Below are positions 1 through 5,859 of a stretch of 7,121 nt of DNA, piece by piece. Location: NCBI GenBank assembly GCA_002938075.1, contig PTLK01000099.1:1-7121 (forward strand), in the 5' to 3' direction. The notes under the pieces are model-generated. The model was not told the DNA's origin. It searched no databases and worked only from the letters and a program-made list of their open reading frames with translations. The translations under genes and the position numbers were made by a program. This stretch comes from Alphaproteobacteria bacterium MarineAlpha3_Bin3 (lineage in GTDB: Bacteria; Pseudomonadota; Alphaproteobacteria; Rhodospirillales; Casp-alpha2). How positions within the stretch are numbered: position 1 is the stretch's first letter; each line of letters opens with the position of its first letter.

Positions 1-485
1 AAAAAGGGTTTCCCCACGACCTGGTCAATGCGCTTTTCGCCAGGGGGGGCGAGGACGATTTATGGCGTCTCGTTCAAAAAGCCAAGTCCCTGAAGGAATT
101 CCTGGAGACGGATGACGGGGCCAACCTGCTTGTCGCATACCGCCGAGCCCATAACATCGTGCGGATCGAGGAAAAGAAAGATAGCGAGCGTTATTCAGGG
201 AAGGTGGATGAGAATTTGTTTTCCCGGGATGAGGAACGGGAACTTTGGATCAGCCTCAATGAGGTCGAACAGGCCAATCCCTCTAAACCGGATATGGCCG
301 AGTTCGACCAAGTGTTATCGGTGCTGGCGAAACTGCGTCGTCCGGTAGACAGGTTTTTCGATGAAATCACGGTTAACTGCGATGACTCGGACCTAAGAAA
401 AAATCGTCTGCGTCTATTGTCGGAAATTGCCTCATGCCTTAACCGGGTCGCCGACTTCTCGAAAATCGAAGGCGGCGAGCGATGA
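1..485 (+). CDS. glyS: Glycine-tRNA ligase beta subunit, C-terminal part (5' end outside window)
   Basis: GlyS is the beta subunit of the bacterial alpha2-beta2 glycyl-tRNA synthetase, which charges tRNA-Gly in the cytoplasm. Its C-terminal region carries the tRNA/anticodon-binding part. The reading frame is open from the window edge (first full codon at position 3) to TGA at 483-485, giving 160 residues. The family beta subunit is usually near 690 residues, so roughly the last quarter is present. The stretch reading SLKEFLETDDGANLLVAYRR, then AHNIVRIEEKK, is the typical GlyS C-terminal pattern (L..FL...G.NLL.AY.RA.NI.R). It is followed by an all-helical DALR-like segment with VDRFFDEI and a terminal RLLSEIASCLNRVADFSKIEG. 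The stop overlaps the ppdK start by four bases (ATGA), so translational coupling is likely. The alpha subunit gene glyQ would be expected upstream, outside the window. The identification rests on recognised sequence pattern. Confidence 0.93.
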   Translation, partial: KGFPHDLVNALFARGGEDDLWRLVQKAKSLKEFLETDDGANLLVAYRRAHNIVRIEEKKDSERYSGKVDENLFSRDEERELWISLNEVEQANPSKPDMAEFDQVLSVLAKLRRPVDRFFDEITVNCDDSDLRKNRLRLLSEIASCLNRVADFSKIEGGER

Positions 486-3151
486 GCAAGTGGATTTACG
501 AATTCGGCGACGGCGCGGCGGAAGGCGCCGCCGACATGCGTGAGCTTTTGGGCGGCAAGGGGGCGAACCTGGCGGAAATGTGCCGCTTAGGGCTCCCGGT
601 GCCGCCCGGTTTCACCATCACCACCGAGGTCTGCACCCATTACACCGAAAACGCCAACGCCTATCCCAAGGGTCTTGAGAAGGAAGTCGAAGGGGCGTTG
701 AAGAAGATCGAGAAGGTGCTCGGGCGCCGGTTCGGCAACGCCGAAAAACCGTTATTGGTTTCCGTGCGCTCCGGGTCGCGCGCCTCGATGCCGGGGATGA
801 TGGATACCGTCCTCAACCTCGGCCTCAATGACCATAGCGTCGAAGGATTATCCACGGACAGCGGCGACGAACGGTTCGCCTACGACAGCTACCGCCGTTT
901 CATCCAGATGTACGGCGACGTGGTGATGGGCGTTGAACACCACCACTTCGAGGACCTGCTGGAAGACCTGAAGGCCGACCGCGGGGCCGACCTGGATACC
1001 GATCTCGGGGCCGGTGACCTCAAGGCCCTGGTCGAGGACTACTTGGCCAAGGCCGAAGACGTGGCCGGCAAGCCCTTCCCCCAGGACCCCGCGGATCAGC
1101 TTTGGGGGGCCGTCGGCGCCGTTTTCGGCTCGTGGATGAACAACCGCGCCGTCACCTACAGGCGCTTGCACGGCATTCCGTCGGATTGGGGCACGGCGGT
1201 CAACGTTCAGGCGATGGTTTTCGGCAACATGGGGGACGACTGCGCCACCGGCGTCTGCTTCACCCGCAACCCTTCCAACGGCGACAACAGCTTCTATGGC
1301 GAATTCCTGCTCAACGCCCAAGGGGAAGACGTAGTTGCCGGAATCCGCACCCCGCAGCCGCTGACCGAGGCCGAAAAATCGGTCACCGGGTCGGACTTTG
1401 CTTCCATGGAAAGCGCGCTGCCGAATATTTACGCCCACTTGGTAGAGGTCCGCGGCAGGCTTGAGCGGCACTACACCGACATGCAGGACATGGAGTTCAC
1501 CGTCGAGCGCGGCAAGCTGTGGATGCTGCAGACGCGGGCCGGCAAGAGAACCACCAAGGCGGCGTTGAAGATCGCCGTCGACATGGTTGCCGAGGGCCTG
1601 ATCGACAGGAAACAGGCCATAGAACGCATCGACCCGGCGCGGTTGGACCAGCTTCTGCATCCCACCCTCGACCCCAAGGCCGAGCGTGATCTGTTGGGCC
1701 GGGGCCTTCCCGCCAGCCCCGGGGCGGCGACCGGCGCCGTGGTTTTCTCATCCGCCGACGCCGAGGCCTGGGCCGGGCGCGACGAAAAGGTGATTCTGGT
1801 GAGGATGGAAACGTCGCCGGAGGACATCGGCGGCATGCACGTCAGCGAGGGAATTTTGACCACCCGCGGCGGCATGACGTCGCACGCCGCCGTTGTTGCC
1901 CGCGGCATGGGGATTCCCTGCGTTTCCGGCGCCGGCGATCTGCGCGTTGATAGCGCGGCCAAGAAGCTGATCGCGCTCGACGTCGAACTTTTGGAAGGCG
2001 ACGTCATCACCCTCGACGGCTCCACCGGAGAGGTCATGAAGGGGGCGGTGGCGATGATCCAGCCGGAACTGACCGGCGATTTCGGCACCCTGATGGAATG
2101 GGCCGACGAGGTGCGCACCATGGGCGTTCGCGCCAACGCCGAAACCCCCACCGACGCGGAAACGGCGCTTCGCTTCGGGGCCGAGGGGATCGGGTTGAGC
2201 CGCACCGAGCACATGTTCTTCGAGCCCAAGCGGATCGTCCACATGCGCGAGATGATCCTGGCCAAGGATGAAGACCATCGGCGGCGCTCCCTCGATCGCC
2301 TGTTGCCCTTTCAGCGCCAGGACTTCATCGAGCTGTTCAACATCATGAACGGGCTGCCGATCACCATCCGGCTGCTCGATCCGCCTTTGAACGAGTTCCT
2401 GCCCCTGACCCAGGAAGACATGACCGAGGTCGCCGAAGCCGCCGGCATGACCATGGAGGAAGTCAGGATCCGCAAGGTCGAACTGGACGAATCCAACCCC
2501 ATGCTCGGGCATCGGGGATGCCGTTTGGGAATCACCTACCCTGAAATCTATGAAATGCAGGCCCGGGCCATTTTCGAGGCCGCCGCCGAAGTCACCAAGG
2601 CCGGCATCCCGGTGGCGCCTGAAGTCATGATCCCCCTGGTTTCGGTACCCGCCGAGTTCGATATTCTGAAGCAACTGATCGACCGGGTTGCCGGGGAAGT
2701 CATGCATGCCACCGGCCAGGAACTATCCTACATGACCGGCACCATGATCGAACTGCCACGCGCCGCCCTGTTGGCCGGTGAGATCGCCGAGGCGGCCGAA
2801 TTCTTCAGTTTCGGCACCAACGATTTGACCCAGACGACCTATGGGTTTTCACGCGACGACGCCGGTACCTTCCTGGAGCCCTACCACAAGATCGGAATCT
2901 TGCCCGAAGACCCGTTCATCACCATCGACCGCCATGGGGTGGGTGAACTGGTGCGGATCGGGGCCGAGCGCGGCCGGGCCGTGCGCCCGGACCTGAAGAT
3001 GGGCATCTGCGGCGAACACGGGGGCGATCCGGCGTCGGTCTTCTTTTGTCAGGAAGTGGGGCTGGATTATGTGTCGTGCTCGCCCTACCGGGTGCCGATC
3101 GCCCGGCTGGCGGCGGCCCAGGCGGCGCTTCGCAAAAAGCAGGGGTCATAG
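482..3151 (+). CDS. ppdK: Pyruvate, phosphate dikinase (PPDK)
   Basis: PPDK interconverts pyruvate + ATP + Pi and phosphoenolpyruvate + AMP + PPi in the cytoplasm. In bacteria it serves gluconeogenesis or PPi-dependent glycolysis. All three family domains are present in order. The N-terminal ATP-grasp domain has GGKGANL at residues 24-30 and RSGSRASMPGMMDT at 96-109. The central phosphohistidine domain has GGMTSHAAVVARG, with the phosphocarrier His468 and, two residues before it, Thr466; this Thr is the residue phosphorylated by PDRP regulators in plant and bacterial PPDKs. The C-terminal PEP/pyruvate TIM barrel has SFGTNDLTQTT from residue 776 (Asn780, Asp781) and GICGEHGGDP with the catalytic Cys843. 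At 889 residues it is full length for the family. The ATG at 482 is preceded by GAAGG at 468-472, nine bases upstream, inside the end of glyS, and overlaps the glyS stop. A strong terminator follows the stop. No PDRP regulator gene is seen in the window. Confidence 0.98.
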   Translation: MSKWIYEFGDGAAEGAADMRELLGGKGANLAEMCRLGLPVPPGFTITTEVCTHYTENANAYPKGLEKEVEGALKKIEKVLGRRFGNAEKPLLVSVRSGSRASMPGMMDTVLNLGLNDHSVEGLSTDSGDERFAYDSYRRFIQMYGDVVMGVEHHHFEDLLEDLKADRGADLDTDLGAGDLKALVEDYLAKAEDVAGKPFPQDPADQLWGAVGAVFGSWMNNRAVTYRRLHGIPSDWGTAVNVQAMVFGNMGDDCATGVCFTRNPSNGDNSFYGEFLLNAQGEDVVAGIRTPQPLTEAEKSVTGSDFASMESALPNIYAHLVEVRGRLERHYTDMQDMEFTVERGKLWMLQTRAGKRTTKAALKIAVDMVAEGLIDRKQAIERIDPARLDQLLHPTLDPKAERDLLGRGLPASPGAATGAVVFSSADAEAWAGRDEKVILVRMETSPEDIGGMHVSEGILTTRGGMTSHAAVVARGMGIPCVSGAGDLRVDSAAKKLIALDVELLEGDVITLDGSTGEVMKGAVAMIQPELTGDFGTLMEWADEVRTMGVRANAETPTDAETALRFGAEGIGLSRTEHMFFEPKRIVHMREMILAKDEDHRRRSLDRLLPFQRQDFIELFNIMNGLPITIRLLDPPLNEFLPLTQEDMTEVAEAAGMTMEEVRIRKVELDESNPMLGHRGCRLGITYPEIYEMQARAIFEAAAEVTKAGIPVAPEVMIPLVSVPAEFDILKQLIDRVAGEVMHATGQELSYMTGTMIELPRAALLAGEIAEAAEFFSFGTNDLTQTTYGFSRDDAGTFLEPYHKIGILPEDPFITIDRHGVGELVRIGAERGRAVRPDLKMGICGEHGGDPASVFFCQEVGLDYVSCSPYRVPIARLAAAQAALRKKQGS

Positions 3152-3181
3152 CCATTCGCCCCGAGGCCATGACGCGGACGT

Positions 3182-3222
3182 AAAAACGGCGGCAGGATTG
3201 AAAAATCCGCCGCCGGTTTTTT
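3182..3222 (+). terminator. Rho-independent terminator after ppdK, possibly bidirectional
   Basis: The left arm at 3187-3199 pairs with the right arm at 3204-3215 through 12 base pairs (CGGCGGC with GCCGCCG, then GGATT with AATCC) with one bulged A. The stem is closed by a GAAA tetraloop at 3200-3203. A run of six T follows at 3217-3222, and five A precede the stem at 3182-3186, so the structure can also end transcription on the minus strand. It lies 30 bases after the ppdK stop and just beyond the 3' end of the convergent small gene at 3241-3354. This fits a shared terminator between converging genes. Confidence 0.9.
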
Positions 3223-3240
3223 AAATTAAGACTTTGGCCG

Positions 3241-3354
3241 TTAGCTCGTCGCAATCCCGACACCGATCATGATCGCGAACGCGCCGACCAACAACACCCA
3301 GGCTGGAATCTTGAAGCCTTTGGTTTGTTCGCTCGTTTGCTCCTGCTCCGTCAT
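3241..3354 (-). CDS. Predicted 37-residue single-span membrane protein, function unknown
   Basis: I do not recognise this gene. Read on the minus strand from ATG (3354-3352) to TAA (3243-3241) it encodes 37 residues. The first 15 are polar and charged, rich in Glu, Gln and Thr (MTEQEQTSEQTKGFK). The rest is one hydrophobic segment, about residues 16-35, beginning IPAWVLLVGAFAIMIGV and rich in Gly, Ala, Ile and Val, ending in Thr-Ser. This is the layout of a small single-pass inner-membrane protein. A good ribosome binding site (GGAG, 3367-3364) lies nine bases before the ATG, and an in-frame TGA lies at 3375-3373, so the ORF cannot start much earlier. It converges on ppdK with the terminator at 3182-3222 between them, as expected for a real gene. 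The support is start, RBS, terminator placement and hydrophobic profile; there is no family match I can name. Confidence 0.62.
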   Translation of the reverse strand: MTEQEQTSEQTKGFKIPAWVLLVGAFAIMIGVGIATS

Positions 3355-3415
3355 TTTTTTGTACTCCGAATCTCATTAATTAGGCCGGCGGAACCGATTG
3401 CGGCGGCCTCGCCAG

Positions 3416-3455
3416 CCAAAAGGGTTTTAAAAGGTTGATCAAAAAACCCGATTGG
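3416..3455. repeat. Imperfect inverted repeat with a nested palindrome in the hit / small-gene intergenic region
   Basis: CCAA (3416-3419) and GGGTTTT (3422-3428) face AAAACCC (3443-3449) and TTGG (3452-3455), giving 11 paired bases per arm with a 2x2 mismatch. The 14-base loop contains a separate perfect palindrome, TTGATCAA (3435-3442). The element sits in the AT-richer part of the non-coding stretch 3355-3587. On the minus strand a TTGACA hexamer (3469-3464) lies just upstream, 17 bases from a T-rich hexamer that poorly fits a -10 box, so the repeat could be an operator for the small membrane protein gene. That role is inference only. Confidence 0.4.
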
Positions 3456-3509
3456 AAGACATGTGTCAACCGTGGAATTTGAAATAAAGCGACAAATATC
3501 TTTCTCGGG

Positions 3510-3527
3510 CTTGACAGCCCTTGACAG
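3510..3527 (+). promoter_or_regulatory. Tandem CTTGACAG repeat, possible -35 element or operator upstream of the HIT gene
   Basis: Two exact copies of CTTGACAG (3510-3517 and 3520-3527) are spaced 10 bp start to start, one helical turn, 61 bases before the HIT gene ATG. Each contains a consensus TTGACA -35 hexamer (3511-3516, 3521-3526). No convincing TATAAT-like -10 box occurs 16-18 bases downstream of either, because that stretch is GC-rich. The repeat may be a binding site for an activator or repressor, or part of a non-sigma70 promoter. The role is uncertain. Confidence 0.3.
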
Positions 3528-3571
3528 ATTCGGGGGCCACGGGCCAGCTTGGCGGGGCTTTATGGAAGGGC

Positions 3572-3579
3572 AAAGGAGG
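3572..3579 (+). promoter_or_regulatory. Ribosome binding site that fixes the HIT gene start
   Basis: AAAGGAGG is a near-perfect Shine-Dalgarno sequence with eight bases to the ATG at 3588. It decides between this ATG and an in-frame upstream start at 3549, which would add 13 residues, lacks a comparable site and would place this sequence inside the coding region. Confidence 0.85.
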
Positions 3580-3587
3580 CGCCGGTC

Positions 3588-4022
3588 ATGGCTGACGAGG
3601 CACACCTGGACGAAGACTGCATTTTCTGCAAGATCCTTCGCGGCGAGATCCCCTGTTTCAAGGTCTTCGAAGACGATGACATCCTGGCTTTCATGGACAT
3701 TAATCCGATTGCCGAAGGCCACGCCCTGGTGATCCCCAAGCACCACTCCAAGGACATTCTCGAATCGCCTTCGCAATGGGTGGGCAAGACATTCGCCGGC
3801 GCCAAGCGGATCGCCGAAGCGGTGCACGAGACGTTAAAGCCCGACGGCATCAACATCGTCCAGGCCAACGGCCCGGGCGCCAAACAGTCGGTGCTCCACC
3901 TGCATGTCCATATCATTCCCCGGACCCTGGACGACGGCCTGACCATGAACTGGGAACTGGTTCTCGGCGACATGGACGACATCGGCGGGTTGGCGGAGCG
4001 TATCGCCGCCAATATGGAATAG
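3588..4022 (+). CDS. HIT (histidine triad) family protein, Hint/PKCI-like nucleoside phosphoramidase
   Basis: HIT proteins of the Hint branch are small cytoplasmic dimers that hydrolyse nucleoside phosphoramidates or adenylates; the exact physiological substrate in bacteria is unclear. The protein has 144 residues. It opens with the family's N-terminal cysteine pair (DCIFCKILRGEIP, Cys11 and Cys14), continues with FEDDDILAFMDINPIAEGHALVIPK, and has the catalytic triad motif H-x-H-x-H at His104, His106 and His108 (LHLHVHIIPR). These are all diagnostic of the family. The slightly long C-terminal tail (MNWELVLGDMDDIGGLAERI) is also seen in alphaproteobacterial members, as far as I recall. The start is fixed by the Shine-Dalgarno at 3572-3579. 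The gene appears monocistronic: it is preceded by a non-coding spacer and followed by a repeat region and genes on the other strand. No clean intrinsic terminator is visible immediately after the stop. Confidence 0.94.
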   Translation: MADEAHLDEDCIFCKILRGEIPCFKVFEDDDILAFMDINPIAEGHALVIPKHHSKDILESPSQWVGKTFAGAKRIAEAVHETLKPDGINIVQANGPGAKQSVLHLHVHIIPRTLDDGLTMNWELVLGDMDDIGGLAERIAANME

Positions 4023-4089
4023 GGTTAGCGGGCTGCTGCAAAATCCATGAATAGGAGCAGTCTGTAAAATCCCGAACGAAGCGTTTTCT

Positions 4090-4214
4090 ACCACAGAGCG
4101 CACAGAGAACACAGAGAAGGGGAAAAAATAATAAATGCGCCGAAGATGCGAAGAAACCATCCCCCTATCTCCCTTTTATCTCCTTCTCTCTGTTTCCTCT
4201 GTGATCTCTGTGGT
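4090..4214. repeat. Inverted repeat element with arms of three ACAGAG units at 9-bp period
   Basis: The left arm has ACAGAG at 4093, 4102 and 4111. The right arm has the complement CTCTGT at 4188, 4197 and 4206, again exactly nine bases apart. The outer ends are ACCACAGAG (4090-4098) and CTCTGTGGT (4206-4214), a perfect 9-bp terminal inverted repeat. Aligning the arms gives roughly 30 bases of imperfect pairing, including CCACAGAG, CACAGAG and ACAGAGA blocks. The centre (about 4126-4175) is AT-rich then C/T-rich, with no ORF. The element ends directly against the stop codon of the minus-strand methyltransferase gene (4217-4215). It could fold on either strand and serve as a transcriptional barrier between the converging HIT and methyltransferase genes. 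I recall similar CACAGAG tracts as dispersed intergenic repeats in diverse bacteria, but could not check this. Bases 4023-4089, before the repeat, show only a weak CTGC/GCAG hairpin. Confidence 0.75.
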
Positions 4215-4907
4215 TCATTTCCCCTTCTGATCCCGGCGCACGAAGATCGTGAAGTCAGGCAACGGCCGGTCTTCGGTGAAGGAAACGTCGGGGCCTAAGG
4301 ATTGCTTGCAGAATTCCAGGAATTCCCGGCCGTCGGCGTAATAAAGCCCGGAGTATTTTTCGGCTGCGTCCGAACGCAGCATATTGAACCCCAGCGCCTT
4401 TCGCGTGCGGCTCCAAAGCTGTTCCAGGCTGGCCTCTATGTAATCCACCCATTCTCCCTCATCGGCGCCCAGGTTCATGTTGTAGGTGCCGCAGACGAAG
4501 GTGTAATCGGCGTCCTCGGTGGCGATCAGGTGGCGCTGGAATTCGGCGCGCGGGTCATGGATACGGTTTTCGGCCTCGGCGATCATAGCCGCCGACATGT
4601 CGATGCCGATATAGCGGCTGTCGTCCATCACCGGGCGGTCCTTCAGGTAATCGAAGAAAGCGCCGTAGCCGCAGCCGTAATCGATGATGGTGACGCCGCC
4701 TTGGCGGTCGGCGTCATCGAACAGCCGGCTCAGGATGTCATAACGCCGGGTCTGCCATTCCTTGTTTTTCCAGAACAAGCTTTTGGGGTCGGCTCCGAAC
4801 TGCCGGAGGCGTCGCTCGAAACTGGCCAGGACGGGTTCCAGCATCACCTGGGAACGCTTGAGTTTCTCGATGGCTTGCGCGAGGTCTTGATCGGGAACGG
4901 GGACCAT
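4215..4907 (-). CDS. Class I SAM-dependent methyltransferase, substrate unknown
   Basis: This 230-residue protein has a Rossmann-type methyltransferase core. Motif I reads IIDYGCGYG (residues 74-82), the glycine-rich AdoMet-binding loop. The acidic strand-2 motif follows in YIGIDMS (about 99-105), and a CGTYN element (139-143) sits at the position of motif IV. The N-terminal 60 residues are helical and charged, with the block SLFWKNKEWQTRRYDIL, a segment I associate with uncharacterised bacterial methyltransferases. No signal peptide or membrane segment is present, so it is presumably cytoplasmic. The ATG (4907-4905) has no strong Shine-Dalgarno near it; AAGG lies more than 20 bases upstream, so the start is less certain than the frame. 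It lies 37 bases downstream of ygfZ on the same strand and is probably co-transcribed. Its last codons (DQKGK) and stop touch the inverted repeat at 4090-4214. Substrate cannot be told from sequence. Confidence 0.85.
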   Translation of the reverse strand: MVPVPDQDLAQAIEKLKRSQVMLEPVLASFERRLRQFGADPKSLFWKNKEWQTRRYDILSRLFDDADRQGGVTIIDYGCGYGAFFDYLKDRPVMDDSRYIGIDMSAAMIAEAENRIHDPRAEFQRHLIATEDADYTFVCGTYNMNLGADEGEWVDYIEASLEQLWSRTRKALGFNMLRSDAAEKYSGLYYADGREFLEFCKQSLGPDVSFTEDRPLPDFTIFVRRDQKGK

Positions 4908-4944
4908 GACGCCATTATGGCGCAGGACGGCCCTTAAAACGCCT

Positions 4945-5859
4945 TTAATCCGCCATCCAGGAGGGTTTGGCCGGGGTTACGGTGACGGCGCCGGCTTTCA
5001 ACGCCGTTTCCGTCTCGTCGGCCTCGGCCATGGAGTCGAGCCTCAGCAGAGCAAGACCAATACCGCCATCATCGGCCGGCAACGAAGACCGAAGTTCCCC
5101 GGCTTCCTTTTCGCCCAGCATAACCGGGGTTTCCGGCGCCGGCGGCGGACCGTCGAAAATCACCGGCACCAGGCGTTTTTTCACCAGCCCCCGGTACTTG
5201 GTGCGGGCCGTCAGTTCCTGACCCATGTAGCAGCCCTTGTCCCAATCGACGCCGTTGAGCTCATCGAACCCGCTCTCCAACAGGGTCGATTTTTCGACCA
5301 CCAGGTCGCGGCTGCCGTCGGGCAGGCCCAGTTGCAGGCGCAAGCGGTCGTATTCAGGGGCATCGGTGGCTTTGAATCCGGCGTCTTCCAGGGTTTTCGC
5401 GGCGCCCTCAAGGGGAAGAACGGCGCGCGCGCCGGCATCTTTCAGACGCGGGTCGATAAAGGCAATGCCGCCGCCGAAGGCCCCCGCCGAGCCGGCATCG
5501 CCGGAAAGCCCAAGCGCATCGCCGGCGCCATCGCCGTAGAGGGTGGCAACGCGCAACTCGCCGGATCGGTCGTCCAGGGTCACGTCGGCGCGGAGCTTGA
5601 ACATCGACAGCCGTTTTTTCAGGTTGTCCAGCCGCGCCCGCTCGCAATCCAGGAGCAGCGCATCGTCCAAGCGGACGACGAAAAAATCATGCAGGTATTT
5701 TCCCTGCGGCGTCAAAAGCGCGGCGTAAACGGCACGCTTTGCTCCTACCTTCTCAATGTCGTTGGAAACCAGGCCTTGAAGAAAGGTTACGCGGTCAACG
5801 CCCCCGACCGACAACAGGCCGCGGTCTTCGAGCAGGGTATACCGTGGGGGTTGGCTCAT
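4945..5859 (-). CDS. ygfZ: YgfZ/GcvT-domain folate-binding protein, Fe-S cluster maintenance
   Basis: YgfZ proteins share the fold of the glycine-cleavage T protein and bind tetrahydrofolate. In E. coli YgfZ is needed for full activity of several Fe-S enzymes. This 304-residue protein carries the YgfZ signature K-G-C-Y-x-G-Q-E at residues 208-215 (DKGCYMGQELTART), with the conserved Cys210. Its N-terminal region also fits the family: VTFLQGLVSNDI at about 24-35, then LLTPQGKYLHDFFV at about 48-61. A C-terminal barrel-like segment (KKRLVPVIF, then EAGELRSS and GLALLRLD) completes it. The length suits alphaproteobacterial members. The ATG (5859-5857) is preceded by AAAGGTGA (5870-5863), a good ribosome binding site six bases after the GG. 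It is the first gene of a probable two-gene minus-strand unit with the methyltransferase and is divergent from the glycosyltransferase operon. A run of Gly and Ala around residues 111-131 is probably a loop. Confidence 0.93.
   Translation of the reverse strand: MSQPPRYTLLEDRGLLSVGGVDRVTFLQGLVSNDIEKVGAKRAVYAALLTPQGKYLHDFFVVRLDDALLLDCERARLDNLKKRLSMFKLRADVTLDDRSGELRVATLYGDGAGDALGLSGDAGSAGAFGGGIAFIDPRLKDAGARAVLPLEGAAKTLEDAGFKATDAPEYDRLRLQLGLPDGSRDLVVEKSTLLESGFDELNGVDWDKGCYMGQELTARTKYRGLVKKRLVPVIFDGPPPAPETPVMLGEKEAGELRSSLPADDGGIGLALLRLDSMAEADETETALKAGAVTVTPAKPSWMAD

Noticed and set aside
848..2707. Long minus-strand ORFs antisense to ppdK (848-1660, 1471-2265, 1748-2707)
   Set aside because: They are mirror frames of a strongly biased GC-rich gene, with no recognisable domains and mutual overlap; ppdK is unequivocal on the plus strand.
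3549..3587. Upstream start extending the HIT protein by 13 residues
   Set aside because: A near-perfect Shine-Dalgarno (3572-3579) lies inside the extension and points to the ATG at 3588, which also gives the usual family N-terminus.
3351..3827. 158-codon minus-strand ORF ending in an ATGA overlap with the small membrane gene
   Set aside because: Most of it is antisense to the HIT gene. The non-overlapping tail has no ATG or GTG start, so the overlap is probably chance.
4034..4063. Possible terminator hairpin after the HIT gene (CTGC with GCAG)
   Set aside because: The stem is only four to five pairs around a long loop with no T run, too weak to call.
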